NCBI GenBank assembly: GCA_964636965.1
Contig: CAZWST010000023.1
Location: forward strand, 1-23,750
Source of the DNA: CAG-582 sp964636965
GTDB lineage: Bacteria; Bacillota_I; Bacilli_A; RF39; UBA660
Length of the DNA: 23,750 nucleotides
Direction: 5' to 3'
The notes beneath the pieces were generated by a model. The model did no database searches and was not told where the DNA came from. It saw nothing but the letters and a program-made list of their open reading frames with translations. The position numbers were made by a program, and so were the translations under genes. Below, in pieces: positions 14,275 to 22,271 of the stretch; position 1 is the stretch's first letter, and each line of letters begins with the position of its first letter.

Positions 14275-16500
14275 TTAGTCACCTAAAAGTACTTGATTAA
14301 GTAAAGCAACTAAAGCATCATTTCCTTCATCAGTTAAATGGATATCATCTTTAAGTAAATATTCTTTATGCTTAGCTAAAGTCTTTGAAAAATCAATAAC
14401 ATTCAAATTCTTAATATTATTTAAAGAATTAGATAACTTACTGTTAGTAGAAACCACAAATACATCCCTTTTTTTACATAAAGAACTTAAATCTTCATAG
14501 TCACTTGCTGATAAATTAGAATTAGTATCCAGTACAAAGACTACCTTGTTTGTTAAAGCATCATCTTGAATAAATGATGTAAGTTTATTCTTTAGTGAAT
14601 TATATTTAAAATCTTTTTCAATATTAAATATTGAACTTTCAAAATTGGTTTGTAATTTATCAAATGAGTATAATAATAAATCATTTCCTAAGAATGTTAT
14701 TCTTTCTTTATTAGCATCATTAAATTCTTTTTCAAGCTTTTCTTTATCACTCATAATCTTATCAGCATAAACTGTTTTAAGTGCATTATAAAGAGCTTCA
14801 GTATAGGCTTTTCTTCCAGGTCCAGTTAAATGTATTCCATCAGCATAAAAATATTCTTTATGTCCACTTGAAATGCTTTCCCAATCAATTACATGAAAGT
14901 TACTTATTTCATTTGCAAGGTCTTTTAGTTTATCATTTATATGAACGCTTTTATCATTTGTTACTGTTACCCAAAATATTTCATTATTACGGCAAGCTTC
15001 TACTATCTTTAATTTGCATGATTTTGAACAATCTCCATTTGCACCCAAATTAATTACAATTGGTCCCTTTAACATTTTTTTACTATTTAAATCATTTAAT
15101 ATACCCGTAGCTCTTAAAACACTTCTAGAAACTTCAGCATCAAAATATCCATTCTTAAATTGTTTAGATAAATTAGGTACAGCACCTAACATTACTGAAT
15201 CCCCTACACCAATAATTGGAAGAGAAGCAACAGTTTCATCAAGATTTTCTAGCATCTTATCATAATCTTCTAAAGAAGCTAAATGTCTATTTAATTCTTC
15301 TTCACGATTTTTATTATAATTTTCCTTGCTTATTTCAATGGACTCTTCACGTCTTTTTAATTCTTCTTGAAGTTGTTTCATTTCTTCTTTATTACTATTA
15401 GTAAAAACATATATAATAAACCCAATTATAGTTAATAAACCAATACATATTTTAATGATTCTTCTAATAATACTTGAAGATCGTTTTTTATTATAAAGAC
15501 AAGTATGTAATATAAAAGACGTAATAAATACAAGAATAAGTATTAAAATAATATTTACATACATATTTAAATTCAAAAACTTAAATATATAAATTATTGG
15601 ATATTGAACCAAATAGACTTCATAACTTATACTTGATAAATATTTAACTACTTTCATTGATAGAGAATTACTTTTAACATCATCTTGCATAGAATAAATA
15701 ATTAAAGTTGTAGAAAGCAGACTGACAATTAACATAATAATTGGAAAATAAACAAACTTAGAATCTATTGCAAAGAACAAAGATATTAAAACAAGTAAGA
15801 ATGAATAAAACATTCTATTAACCAATAAAGAATCTTTTTTAATGAGTTTAAATGATTCTTGATAATAAGAATAAATAAATCCTGCTGATAAACCGATTAA
15901 AAGCGAAAAGGATCGTGCAAATGAGTCATAATAAGAAGAAGTAAAATTTCCCGATGTATTCAATTTATAAAAAAAGATAAAACTAATAATCGACAAGATT
16001 CCAGTAATTACCCCTGGTAAATATTTCTTTATATTATCTCCAATCCACCTAAGAAAAAGATAAACAAAAGGAAAAACAAGATCAAATTGCATTAAAATTG
16101 ATACATACCAAAAATGAACAAAAGGAGAATTAGCACTTCTTGCAAAATAATCCAAATTAGCACCAATTTGCCAATAGTTGTTATAGCAAAATAATACTGA
16201 AGTTGTTTCCGCCTTTAAATTAAACCAATTTGCATCAGGTATAAAATGAATAACAAAAACAGATAAGAATATTACAATAATTAACGGAAAATATATTTTC
16301 TTAATTCTATTTTTATAATATTTAACTATTGAAAAGTTTTTTTTCTTAAATGCTGATGTACACGCAAGAAAGCCACTAAGAACAAAAAATGTACATACAG
16401 CTAAGTAGCCACCCTTTAATAAACCAACATGGTATAAAAGTACAGATATACAGGCTACTACTCTTAAAATATCAAGTTTTTTATAATAAACATGTTCCAT
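14275..16500 (-). CDS. OatA-like O-acetyltransferase with tandem SGNH domains, second one lacking the nucleophile
   Basis: 741 residues, longer than the ~600 usual for OatA. Residues 1-335 are an acyltransferase-3 membrane domain of about ten helices, with the catalytic His24 in LYHVGLLKGGYLAV and an N-terminal KKLDILRVVACISVL. Helix 348-368 crosses the membrane again, then a charged coiled coil (371-425) leads to an outside SGNH domain: GVGDSV with Ser435, LGANGD with Asn488, DGIHLTGPGR with Asp554 and His557. In OatA this domain moves acetyl from the membrane part to MurNAc O-6 of peptidoglycan, blocking lysozyme. A second domain (about 600-741) repeats the layout, but GDS has become GND (Asn606, Asp607), while Asn660 and Asp718-x-x-His721 remain. 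HKEY-(7)-HLT in both copies shows duplication. RBS AAGGTGATA precedes ATG 16500. Confidence 0.88.
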   Translation of the reverse strand: MEHVYYKKLDILRVVACISVLLYHVGLLKGGYLAVCTFFVLSGFLACTSAFKKKNFSIVKYYKNRIKKIYFPLIIVIFLSVFVIHFIPDANWFNLKAETTSVLFCYNNYWQIGANLDYFARSANSPFVHFWYVSILMQFDLVFPFVYLFLRWIGDNIKKYLPGVITGILSIISFIFFYKLNTSGNFTSSYYDSFARSFSLLIGLSAGFIYSYYQESFKLIKKDSLLVNRMFYSFLLVLISLFFAIDSKFVYFPIIMLIVSLLSTTLIIYSMQDDVKSNSLSMKVVKYLSSISYEVYLVQYPIIYIFKFLNLNMYVNIILILILVFITSFILHTCLYNKKRSSSIIRRIIKICIGLLTIIGFIIYVFTNSNKEEMKQLQEELKRREESIEISKENYNKNREEELNRHLASLEDYDKMLENLDETVASLPIIGVGDSVMLGAVPNLSKQFKNGYFDAEVSRSVLRATGILNDLNSKKMLKGPIVINLGANGDCSKSCKLKIVEACRNNEIFWVTVTNDKSVHINDKLKDLANEISNFHVIDWESISSGHKEYFYADGIHLTGPGRKAYTEALYNALKTVYADKIMSDKEKLEKEFNDANKERITFLGNDLLLYSFDKLQTNFESSIFNIEKDFKYNSLKNKLTSFIQDDALTNKVVFVLDTNSNLSASDYEDLSSLCKKRDVFVVSTNSKLSNSLNNIKNLNVIDFSKTLAKHKEYLLKDDIHLTDEGNDALVALLNQVLLGD

Positions 16501-16536
16501 ATTATCACCTTATGTAAAATCTAATCGTCCATATTT

Positions 16537-16542
16537 ATTATA
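16537..16542 (-). promoter_or_regulatory. -10 box of the acyltransferase gene
   Basis: A perfect TATAAT on the minus strand lies 36 bases before ATG 16500. No convincing -35 is seen at the right distance. Confidence 0.35.
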
Positions 16543-16565
16543 CTAAAAAAAAACTAAACCTTCAT

Positions 16566-16590
16566 AAAAAAAGAGAGATAAACTATCTCT
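16566..16590 (-). terminator. Terminator of the DUF4026-MazG unit
   Basis: Stem AGAGATA / TATCTCT (16574-16580 with 16584-16590) is followed by a T7 run on the minus strand. It lies 30 bases behind the MazG-like stop. Confidence 0.75.
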
Positions 16591-16619
16591 TTTACGCATT
16601 TTATCAAAAAAAGTACTAC

Positions 16620-16973
16620 TTAATCCCAAAACCTTTCAGCATTTTTTATTTCCTTATCCTTTAAAGCTTTAAATAAATCTATTTTATAGGCATTAGAAAG
16701 AGCCAAAATGTATATAAATACATCAGCAATCTCCCCTTCAAGTGAAGAATCATACTTTTTATTTAAATCAATCGCCATATTATTTTCTTTTTTTCTAATC
16801 TCTTTTGCAAGTTCACCAATCTCTTCGGTTAAATAACAAAATAATTCAAGAGGTGTATTATTAAAATTATTTATTTTCATCATATCTTTAATGTAGCCTT
16901 GAATATCAGACAAATTACTCTTATTATCTAATCTATCTAATTTATTTAAAAGCTCAAATTTATTCTTATTCAT
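16620..16973 (-). CDS. MazG-like NTP pyrophosphohydrolase
   Basis: 117 residues from ATG 16973, with GGAGGT upstream; an ATG at 16985 lies inside that RBS region and is less likely. It is a single all-alpha MazG/dUTPase-type domain. The magnesium-binding motifs are present: EExxE as Glu50-Glu51-x-x-Glu54 in LTEEIGELAKEI, and ExxD as Glu81-x-x-Asp84 in EGEIADVFIYILALSN, with the usual end KALKDKEIKNAERFW. Such proteins split non-canonical or excess nucleoside triphosphates to monophosphates. It lies 14 bases behind the DUF4026 gene and shares its terminator. No second MazG domain is present, so it is of the short type. Confidence 0.85.
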   Translation of the reverse strand: MNKNKFELLNKLDRLDNKSNLSDIQGYIKDMMKINNFNNTPLELFCYLTEEIGELAKEIRKKENNMAIDLNKKYDSSLEGEIADVFIYILALSNAYKIDLFKALKDKEIKNAERFWD

Positions 16974-16987
16974 ATTTACCTCCAAAA

Positions 16988-18238
16988 TTAATCAAGTAAA
17001 TAAGCTGAATCAGGTGTAATGGATGTATCTTCCGTATAAATAATCCAATCAGTTATATCTGATATTTTATATTCACCAATATCCCCAGTATGCATTCCTT
17101 TAAAATAATAAGGTTCTTGAGTCAATTTTGCTTTAATCTTATTCTTTTTCAAATCAATTAATTCAAACCAAATATGCTCATACTGTCCCTCTTCTTCTAA
17201 ATGTAGTCCAATTTTAAGTAAAATTGAATATTTCTTATTTTTTAGTGCTTTTTTAACATAATCAAATCTTTCAATTGCAACACTTTTCATTCTATTAGTT
17301 TCATCATCACTTACAAAGTATAGAGGATTATCTTTTAATAATTCATCAAAGTTAGTAATCTTAGTGAATACATTATTTTTTTCATTTTCTTCACTAGTAT
17401 ACAAAAAAATAACATTAGTTTTTGTATTATGACTACTTTTACGATCTTTCTTTCCACCACTTTTTAAATGTTTATAATATTTTAGCGAATCTATCCATGG
17501 TACTTGAGTTAATACAATCGGCATACCATTTTGAAGCCTACCTATATAATCTCCACCTTCAGTATTAGTCTTCTTATCAATTAAATACATAGCATAAGAA
17601 CTAATTAGATTAAAGTGACTTCGGCTACTATCAACAGAAGAACCAAGTATTTCTAGTTCACTTATTCCACATCTTAAAAGTCCATGAGTATGTAACCAAG
17701 CAGGACCAGTTTTATCTCTAATTAACTGAACAGTAAAAAGGTCTTTAGAACTAGGAGCAATATCAGATTCAGAAGCTAGCTTAACCCACTCACTAGGAAA
17801 TACTCTTTCAGATGACTCATCTAGTATAGCAAGCATATCGGGAACCAATAAATTAGCTAACTTAAGCTGTAAATGATAAGAAGTCTTAACATCATCATCA
17901 AACTTCATAAAAATAGTTACACCCTTTTTAGAATTCAATAATTTCTCACGCTTTTCATCACTTACACTAATAAAACTTAAGTAAAACTCTGGAAAACGAA
18001 AATCTCCAATATAAATACCTACTTCATAATTTTTCTTTTTAAACTTTAAATTAAAATTAATGGATTGACTAGTATAATCAGTATTACTATCTAAAATCTT
18101 AATACATTTTGATTTACTTATCCTATCTAATATATTTTTAAGAATTAGATTATTATCAGTTTCTTCCGTAATAACAGTAATATAAGATTTTTCTTCCCAA
18201 TAATGAAGTGGAGCAACTTTTAACTTATTAAAAAACAT
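16988..18238 (-). CDS. DUF4026 protein with C-terminal DUF2314-like domain
   Basis: 416 residues from ATG 18238, with GGGGATGA upstream. The central part has WVKLASESDIAPSSKDLFTV, then a WLHTHGLLRCGISELEILGS segment around residues 181-200, which I recognise as DUF4026. The C-terminal hundred residues (RMKSVAIERFDYVKKALK, then HIWFELIDLKKNKIKAKLTQEPY, then HTGDIGEYKISDITDWI) match the DUF2314 pattern, where a GD-x-V and a final DW are conserved. Neither domain has a known function; they occur in scattered bacteria as stand-alone or fused proteins. No signal peptide or membrane segment is visible. It is co-transcribed with the MazG-like gene. Confidence 0.8.
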   Translation of the reverse strand: MFFNKLKVAPLHYWEEKSYITVITEETDNNLILKNILDRISKSKCIKILDSNTDYTSQSINFNLKFKKKNYEVGIYIGDFRFPEFYLSFISVSDEKREKLLNSKKGVTIFMKFDDDVKTSYHLQLKLANLLVPDMLAILDESSERVFPSEWVKLASESDIAPSSKDLFTVQLIRDKTGPAWLHTHGLLRCGISELEILGSSVDSSRSHFNLISSYAMYLIDKKTNTEGGDYIGRLQNGMPIVLTQVPWIDSLKYYKHLKSGGKKDRKSSHNTKTNVIFLYTSEENEKNNVFTKITNFDELLKDNPLYFVSDDETNRMKSVAIERFDYVKKALKNKKYSILLKIGLHLEEEGQYEHIWFELIDLKKNKIKAKLTQEPYYFKGMHTGDIGEYKISDITDWIIYTEDTSITPDSAYLLD

Positions 18239-18295
18239 TTAAATCATCCCCATCTAATAAAAGTATACTATAAAAAATAGTTCAAATAAAGTAAG

Positions 18296-18320
18296 AAAAA
18301 AGAATAGAAATCTATTCTTT
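18296..18320 (-). terminator. Terminator of the NatAB-like unit
   Basis: Stem AAAGAATAG / CTATTCTTT (18299-18307 with 18312-18320) around AAAT is followed on the minus strand by T6. It overlaps the stop codon of the permease. Confidence 0.8.
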
Positions 18321-19476
18321 ATTTACCAAATAATACACTTTCTGTTTTATATTGTTTTATAATTATTGATAAAACAACAAATATTATTACACAAGTAGAT
18401 ATTAAACATAATAATAAATTTACAATATCAACATTTCCTACAGATATATCATCAAACAAAAGTGTAAAATTCAAAAATGGTACTAATGATAACATTGGTG
18501 ATGAAGTAACATCTGTCATAAAAGCAATCATTCCTGGGAAAAAGGAAATAAAGGTAATTGGTGTTAGTGCACTTTGAGCTTCTCTAAATGTCGAGCATTT
18601 ACTAGAAATAGCAATACACAAACCACTTACTAAAAATGAATACGCGATTACTACTAGAACAGAATATATAATACTTTCAAATGAAAGTAACATATCAACA
18701 TCTTTATATATATCAAACATATTGCCAGCAGCAACTAATGATATAATCAAAAGAATTAAACTTATAAGACCAGTTATAAAACTAGATAATGTTACACTTA
18801 AATATTTTCCAATAATAATATCTTTTGCTTTAATAGGAAAAGTAAGTAGTGTTTCTAAAGTTCCTCTTTCTTTTTCTCCAGCTGTAGAATCAGTAGCAGG
18901 ATATGTTGCCGATACAGTTATAGCCATTATAATAAACATAAATCCATAAGTAGTTATATAAGACGAAAAATAATTTTCATTCTCCTTAGTAATAATATTT
19001 TCATTAACTGTAATTAAATTAATTACCTCATCAGGATTTATTTTTTTATTTACCAAATAATCTCTTTGTAATATTTCTTTATAAGAACTATATAAAGTAT
19101 TAACTAGATTCATTGCAAAAGAGGCATTCTCATCATCTTCATTACAATTTAAAATATAAGTATTTTCATTTTTTATTACAAAAAGGTTAATTGCACCATT
19201 TTCATAATCGCTTTTTAGTTCATCATCACTTTTAACTATTGCTTCAATTCCTAGTTCATTTGCAATATTTTTTTCAATATCTCCAAGTTCATAATTAAAA
19301 CCTATTTTATTATATTCACTTACATCCTTATTTACTTGCATATCAAATAAAGCAGAAATTCCGATAACAAGAAGTGGTATCATTATTGGAACAACTAACA
19401 TCATTGCTAATGATTTTTTGTCACGAAATAATTCTTTAATTTCTTTTTTTAAAACAATCATTATTTTACTCTTCAT
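18319..19476 (-). CDS. NatB-like ABC-2 permease
   Basis: 385 residues from ATG 19476, where GGAGGT gives a strong RBS; the frame runs on to 19518 without support. The order is N-terminal KEIKELFRDKKSLAMMLVVP (typical start of NatB), one membrane helix, an outside loop of about 120 residues, then five helices. The motif TAGEKERGTLETLLTFPIK after the second helix and FREAQSALTPI before the last ones are NatB hallmarks. NatAB in Bacillus exports sodium or uncouples-stressed cells' cations; the same family also exports drugs, so a sodium role is not proven. It overlaps the ATPase by 11 bases. Confidence 0.9.
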   Translation of the reverse strand: MKSKIMIVLKKEIKELFRDKKSLAMMLVVPIMIPLLVIGISALFDMQVNKDVSEYNKIGFNYELGDIEKNIANELGIEAIVKSDDELKSDYENGAINLFVIKNENTYILNCNEDDENASFAMNLVNTLYSSYKEILQRDYLVNKKINPDEVINLITVNENIITKENENYFSSYITTYGFMFIIMAITVSATYPATDSTAGEKERGTLETLLTFPIKAKDIIIGKYLSVTLSSFITGLISLILLIISLVAAGNMFDIYKDVDMLLSFESIIYSVLVVIAYSFLVSGLCIAISSKCSTFREAQSALTPITFISFFPGMIAFMTDVTSSPMLSLVPFLNFTLLFDDISVGNVDIVNLLLCLISTCVIIFVVLSIIIKQYKTESVLFGK

Positions 19477-20233
19477 TATTAGTACCTCCATTATTATCAA
19501 GTAATACAAAGAAAGCATCTCTTAGATTTGTAGTTTTAGTATCCTTCTTTATCTCATCAGGAGTTCCTTCTTTTATTACAACACCCTTATTTATCATGAC
19601 AACACGATCACAAATATTTTCAGCTTCTTCCATATAATGTGTTGAATAAAGAATTGTCTTCTTTTTCTTTTTTTCCTCTTTAATAAAGTTTAATATTACT
19701 TGACTTGAAATGATATCAAGGCCACTTGTTGCTTCATCTAATATATAGTAATCAGGGTCATGTACCAAGCATCTAGCAATATTAACTCTTTGAGTCTGCC
19801 CAGTAGATAAATTACTAATTTTATTATATAAAAAATCATTCATAGCAAGTTTAGTTGCAATTTCCTCTATTCTCTTTTTTAAAACATCACTTGAAACATC
19901 ATAGATACGTCCACACATCTCCAAAAGTTCATATACTGTTAAAGTATCATATATTTTAGTATTTCCAGATAAAAAAGCTAATTTTGATTTAATTTCAAGT
20001 CCAGAATTTTTATAGTTTAATCCATCAATTAAGACACTACCGCTAGTTGGTTCAAGTATTCCACCAATCATTCTTAAAAGTGTTGTTTTACCAGCTCCAT
20101 TAGGTCCAAGTATTCCAATTATTTCTCCTTTTTTAGCTTTGAAACTAATACCATTATCAGCATAGAATTCAATTTTTCTTTTTTTCTTATCAGTTTTTAC
20201 AAATTTCTTTTTTAAATCCTTAACCTCTAACAT
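19466..20233 (-). CDS. NatA-like ABC transporter ATPase
   Basis: 255 residues. Walker A GPNGAGKT sits near 44-51, the signature is LSTGQTQRVNIARCL, and the Walker B is YYILDEATSGLDII, with Ala instead of the common Pro after Asp-Glu. The switch His is in YSTHYMEEAENICDR. A basic stretch of about ten residues (KTDKKKRKIEFYADNG) follows the first beta strand, as often seen in NatA. It ends in a short linker of Asn, Gly and Glu (NNGGTNNEE). RBS GGAGATGAT precedes ATG 20233, and an extended -10 box lies at 20258-20266. It is the first gene of the two-gene unit, with no attached regulator. Confidence 0.92.
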   Translation of the reverse strand: MLEVKDLKKKFVKTDKKKRKIEFYADNGISFKAKKGEIIGILGPNGAGKTTLLRMIGGILEPTSGSVLIDGLNYKNSGLEIKSKLAFLSGNTKIYDTLTVYELLEMCGRIYDVSSDVLKKRIEEIATKLAMNDFLYNKISNLSTGQTQRVNIARCLVHDPDYYILDEATSGLDIISSQVILNFIKEEKKKKKTILYSTHYMEEAENICDRVVMINKGVVIKEGTPDEIKKDTKTTNLRDAFFVLLDNNGGTNNEE

Positions 20234-20257
20234 AATATCATCTCCATTACCAACTAT

Positions 20258-20266
20258 ATCATAGCA
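20258..20266 (-). promoter_or_regulatory. Extended -10 promoter of the NatAB-like unit
   Basis: TGCTATGAT on the minus strand is an extended -10 element about 25 bases before ATG 20233. No regulator-binding palindrome is obvious near it. Confidence 0.45.
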
Positions 20267-20272
20267 TAAAAG

Positions 20273-20293
20273 AAAAATACCTTAAAGTATTTT
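20273..20293 (-). terminator. Probable terminator of the GntR-ABC unit
   Basis: AAAATAC (20274-20280) pairs with GTATTTT (20287-20293), with a 6-base loop. The U-rich arm ends the minus transcript. The hairpin is AU-rich and moderate, but it is the only candidate behind the permease stop at 20309. Confidence 0.55.
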
Positions 20294-20308
20294 TACCTTA
20301 AGATATTT

Positions 20309-20941
20309 TTAAAATTCTTTCTTTAAATATATTTTCTTAACTAAAAAGTATGAACCAACATAGATAAGTATAATTAAAACTGGAACAAGAAACTTTAAGA
20401 CATTCTCAAATGAATTAAGAATATTACTTGGTATATTCAATTTAAATCCGAAAGATGAAAGTACTCCTCCAAGTATTACTATACCAAATACCAAAGCAAA
20501 TACACCAATTCTTCCCTTTTCAACGCCAAACTTATAAATAACTGGATAAAATATTGCTTGAACAAGTAAAACACTTAGCCACACCATAAAAACTGTTTCT
20601 AAAGCCGTAATAATATTTAAATTATTTTTAAGTAAACCTGATGTAATTGTTAATATAAGTGAAAATATAGAAGCAACAGATACAACAACCAAAGTGGATA
20701 TATACTTAGCTTTAATCGAATTAGTTTTACCATTAGGTAAAGCAGCAACAAAAGCATCAGTCTTATTATATTCATCATAAGAAAAAGTTGACATCATTAT
20801 CGCTATACTCATATAAACAGCAAAGAAAGAAAAATCAGTTTTTCCATTAAGTGTTAAAAGAGAAAACACAGCAATAATAACAAGTAAGCTTCTTAAATTT
20901 CTTATTACTATAAATAAATCCTTTTTTACTAATCCTATCAT
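20309..20941 (-). CDS. ABC-2 family permease of the YtrA-linked exporter
   Basis: 210 residues with six membrane segments and almost no outside loop. The N-terminus (MIGLVKKDLFIVIRNLRSLL) and the motif DEYNKTDAFVAALPNGKTNSIKAKYIS after the second helix identify the ABC2-membrane type found beside YtrB-like ATPases; in Bacillus such proteins pair with the GntR-regulated ATPase. The start ATG 20941 overlaps the ATPase stop as TAATG, so translation is coupled. It is the last gene of the unit. The substrate is unknown; wall-antibiotic response is the known trigger for the family in Bacillus. Confidence 0.87.
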   Translation of the reverse strand: MIGLVKKDLFIVIRNLRSLLVIIAVFSLLTLNGKTDFSFFAVYMSIAIMMSTFSYDEYNKTDAFVAALPNGKTNSIKAKYISTLVVVSVASIFSLILTITSGLLKNNLNIITALETVFMVWLSVLLVQAIFYPVIYKFGVEKGRIGVFALVFGIVILGGVLSSFGFKLNIPSNILNSFENVLKFLVPVLIILIYVGSYFLVKKIYLKKEF

Positions 20942-21807
20942 TATCTATCACCCTTAATCATCATAATCATTAATTCTTCTAATGTTATTTTATCTATTAC
21001 ACATTTTTTATACTTTTTCTTTGCGTCCCCTACATTATTAATTAATACTTCACAATCGTACTTATTCATCCTATATGAAACAATATCTTTTTTATCTATT
21101 TTAGGAAAGTATTCTTCATCGCATTTTAATAAGCCATAATGTTCTAAAATATTATCTCTTAAGTCATTAAGTAAAATTTTACCCTTATTTAAAAACACTA
21201 TTTTATCAGCAATATGTTCTAAATCACTCGTTATATGTGTCGAAAGTAAAATCGTATGTTCATCATCACTTATAAACTTTAAGAATATATCTAAAACTTC
21301 ATTTCTAACTATTGGATCAAGTCCACTTGTTGGTTCATCTAATATAAGTAATTTAGGTTTATGAGCAAGTGCACAAGCTATTTCAAGTTTCTTTCTCATT
21401 CCCTTAGATAATGTTTTTATTTTAGCATTTCGATCTAATTTAAAAGTATTTAAATAATCATTATATAGAGTTGTATCCCAAGAAGAATAAATACCTTTAA
21501 ATACAGAATCTAAATCTTTAACTAATAAAACTTCTGGTAAGAACATATCATCTAAAACTACTCCAACTTGATTTTTTATATCGCCCTCAAATTTAGATAT
21601 ATCTTTATCAAACATCTTTATACTTCCATCATCTATTTTTAAAATATTTAAAATAGATTTGATTAAAGTTGTTTTACCTGCACCATTTTCACCTATAAGT
21701 CCAACTATCATACCTGATGGAATATCTAAATCAATACTTCCTAAAGTAAAACCTGTATCATACTTTTTAGTAAGTTTTTTTATTTCAATTGCTTTATTCA
21801 TCTTCAT
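20941..21807 (-). CDS. YtrB-like ABC transporter ATPase
   Basis: About 288 residues. Walker A GENGAGKT near 36-43, signature LSKGMRKKLEIACAL, Walker B LLILDEPTSGLDP and switch STHITSDLEHIADK are all intact. The GLIGENGAGKTT Walker A, the short insertion after it (SILNILKIDDG) and the C-terminal ~70 residues match the YtrB/EcsA-like group. The start is uncertain: GTG 21810, ATG 21807 and ATG 21801 are in frame. GGAG lies 4 bases before 21807 and 10 before 21801, so either ATG fits. It overlaps the end of the GntR gene by at least eight bases, which indicates coupled translation. Confidence 0.9.
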   Translation of the reverse strand: MKMNKAIEIKKLTKKYDTGFTLGSIDLDIPSGMIVGLIGENGAGKTTLIKSILNILKIDDGSIKMFDKDISKFEGDIKNQVGVVLDDMFLPEVLLVKDLDSVFKGIYSSWDTTLYNDYLNTFKLDRNAKIKTLSKGMRKKLEIACALAHKPKLLILDEPTSGLDPIVRNEVLDIFLKFISDDEHTILLSTHITSDLEHIADKIVFLNKGKILLNDLRDNILEHYGLLKCDEEYFPKIDKKDIVSYRMNKYDCEVLINNVGDAKKKYKKCVIDKITLEELMIMMIKGDR

Positions 21808-22177
21808 CACTCTCCATCAAAAACTTAAATAAATCAATTATTTCATCTTCGGATATATTAAACATCTTACTTGTTTTAATTACTTTCTCTAAAGACGCTT
21901 CAATATCTTTCTTAGCTTGTTCCTTAGCAAGTTCAACATTCCTTGGAGCAACAAAACTGCCTTTCCCTTGCACCGTTACAATATAACCATCTCTTTCGAG
22001 CTCATCATAAGCTTTCTTAATCGTCATAACACTTATTCTAATATCACTAGCTAAAGATCTTATTGAAGGTATTGCCTCCCCTTCACTTAATTCATCATTC
22101 ATAATTTGTTCAATAATAGAAGACTTAATCTGCTCGTATATCGGGACAGAACTACTATTACTAATTATCATTTTCAT
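21794..22177 (-). CDS. GntR-family repressor of the YtrA type
   Basis: 127 residues from ATG 22177, with GGTGG five bases upstream; a GTG at 22189 lies in that RBS and is rejected. Residues about 12-72 form a GntR winged helix: PIYEQIKSSIIEQIMNDEL, then EAIPSIRSLASDIRISVMTI, then ERDGYIVTVQGKGSFVAP. The tail is a short helical extension of about 45 residues, not a FadR, HutC or MocR ligand domain. This short form is the YtrA subfamily, which represses ABC exporter operons and is released by cell-wall antibiotics in Bacillus. It is the first gene, with a clear promoter and palindrome upstream (22191-22229), so autorepression is likely. Confidence 0.93.
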   Translation of the reverse strand: MKMIISNSSSVPIYEQIKSSIIEQIMNDELSEGEAIPSIRSLASDIRISVMTIKKAYDELERDGYIVTVQGKGSFVAPRNVELAKEQAKKDIEASLEKVIKTSKMFNISEDEIIDLFKFLMESDEDE

Positions 22178-22190
22178 ATAAACCACCAAC

Positions 22191-22211
22191 TGTTATACAT
22201 AATATATAACA
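22191..22211. promoter_or_regulatory. Likely YtrA-type operator
   Basis: TGTTATA (22191-22197) and TATAACA (22205-22211) form a 7-7-7 inverted repeat overlapping the -10 box of the promoter. A further direct copy of the half-site TGTTATATA lies in the promoter spacer. Its position fits a repressor site. Confidence 0.65.
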
Positions 22212-22229
22212 CTATATAACAATTGTCAA
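22201..22229 (-). promoter_or_regulatory. Sigma-A promoter of the GntR-ABC operon
   Basis: A perfect TTGACA (22224-22229) and TATATT (22201-22206) are separated by 17 bases on the minus strand. This is the best promoter in the window; the operator palindrome covers its -10. Confidence 0.75.
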
Positions 22230-22244
22230 TAATAAATATACAAT

Positions 22245-22271
22245 AAAAAAAGCATTACTAAAGTAATGCTT
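22245..22271 (-). terminator. Terminator of the 22270-22695 gene
   Basis: Stem AAGCATTAC / GTAATGCTT (22250-22258 with 22263-22271), four-base loop, with T7 on the minus strand. It overlaps the stop codon. Confidence 0.85.

Noticed and set aside
14781..15401. Several overlapping plus-strand frames
   Set aside because: Shadows of the coiled-coil and SGNH part of the acyltransferase.
18319..20233. Firm naming of the pair as natA/natB sodium exporter
   Set aside because: Motifs fit the family, but the substrate cannot be told from sequence, so no gene symbol was given.
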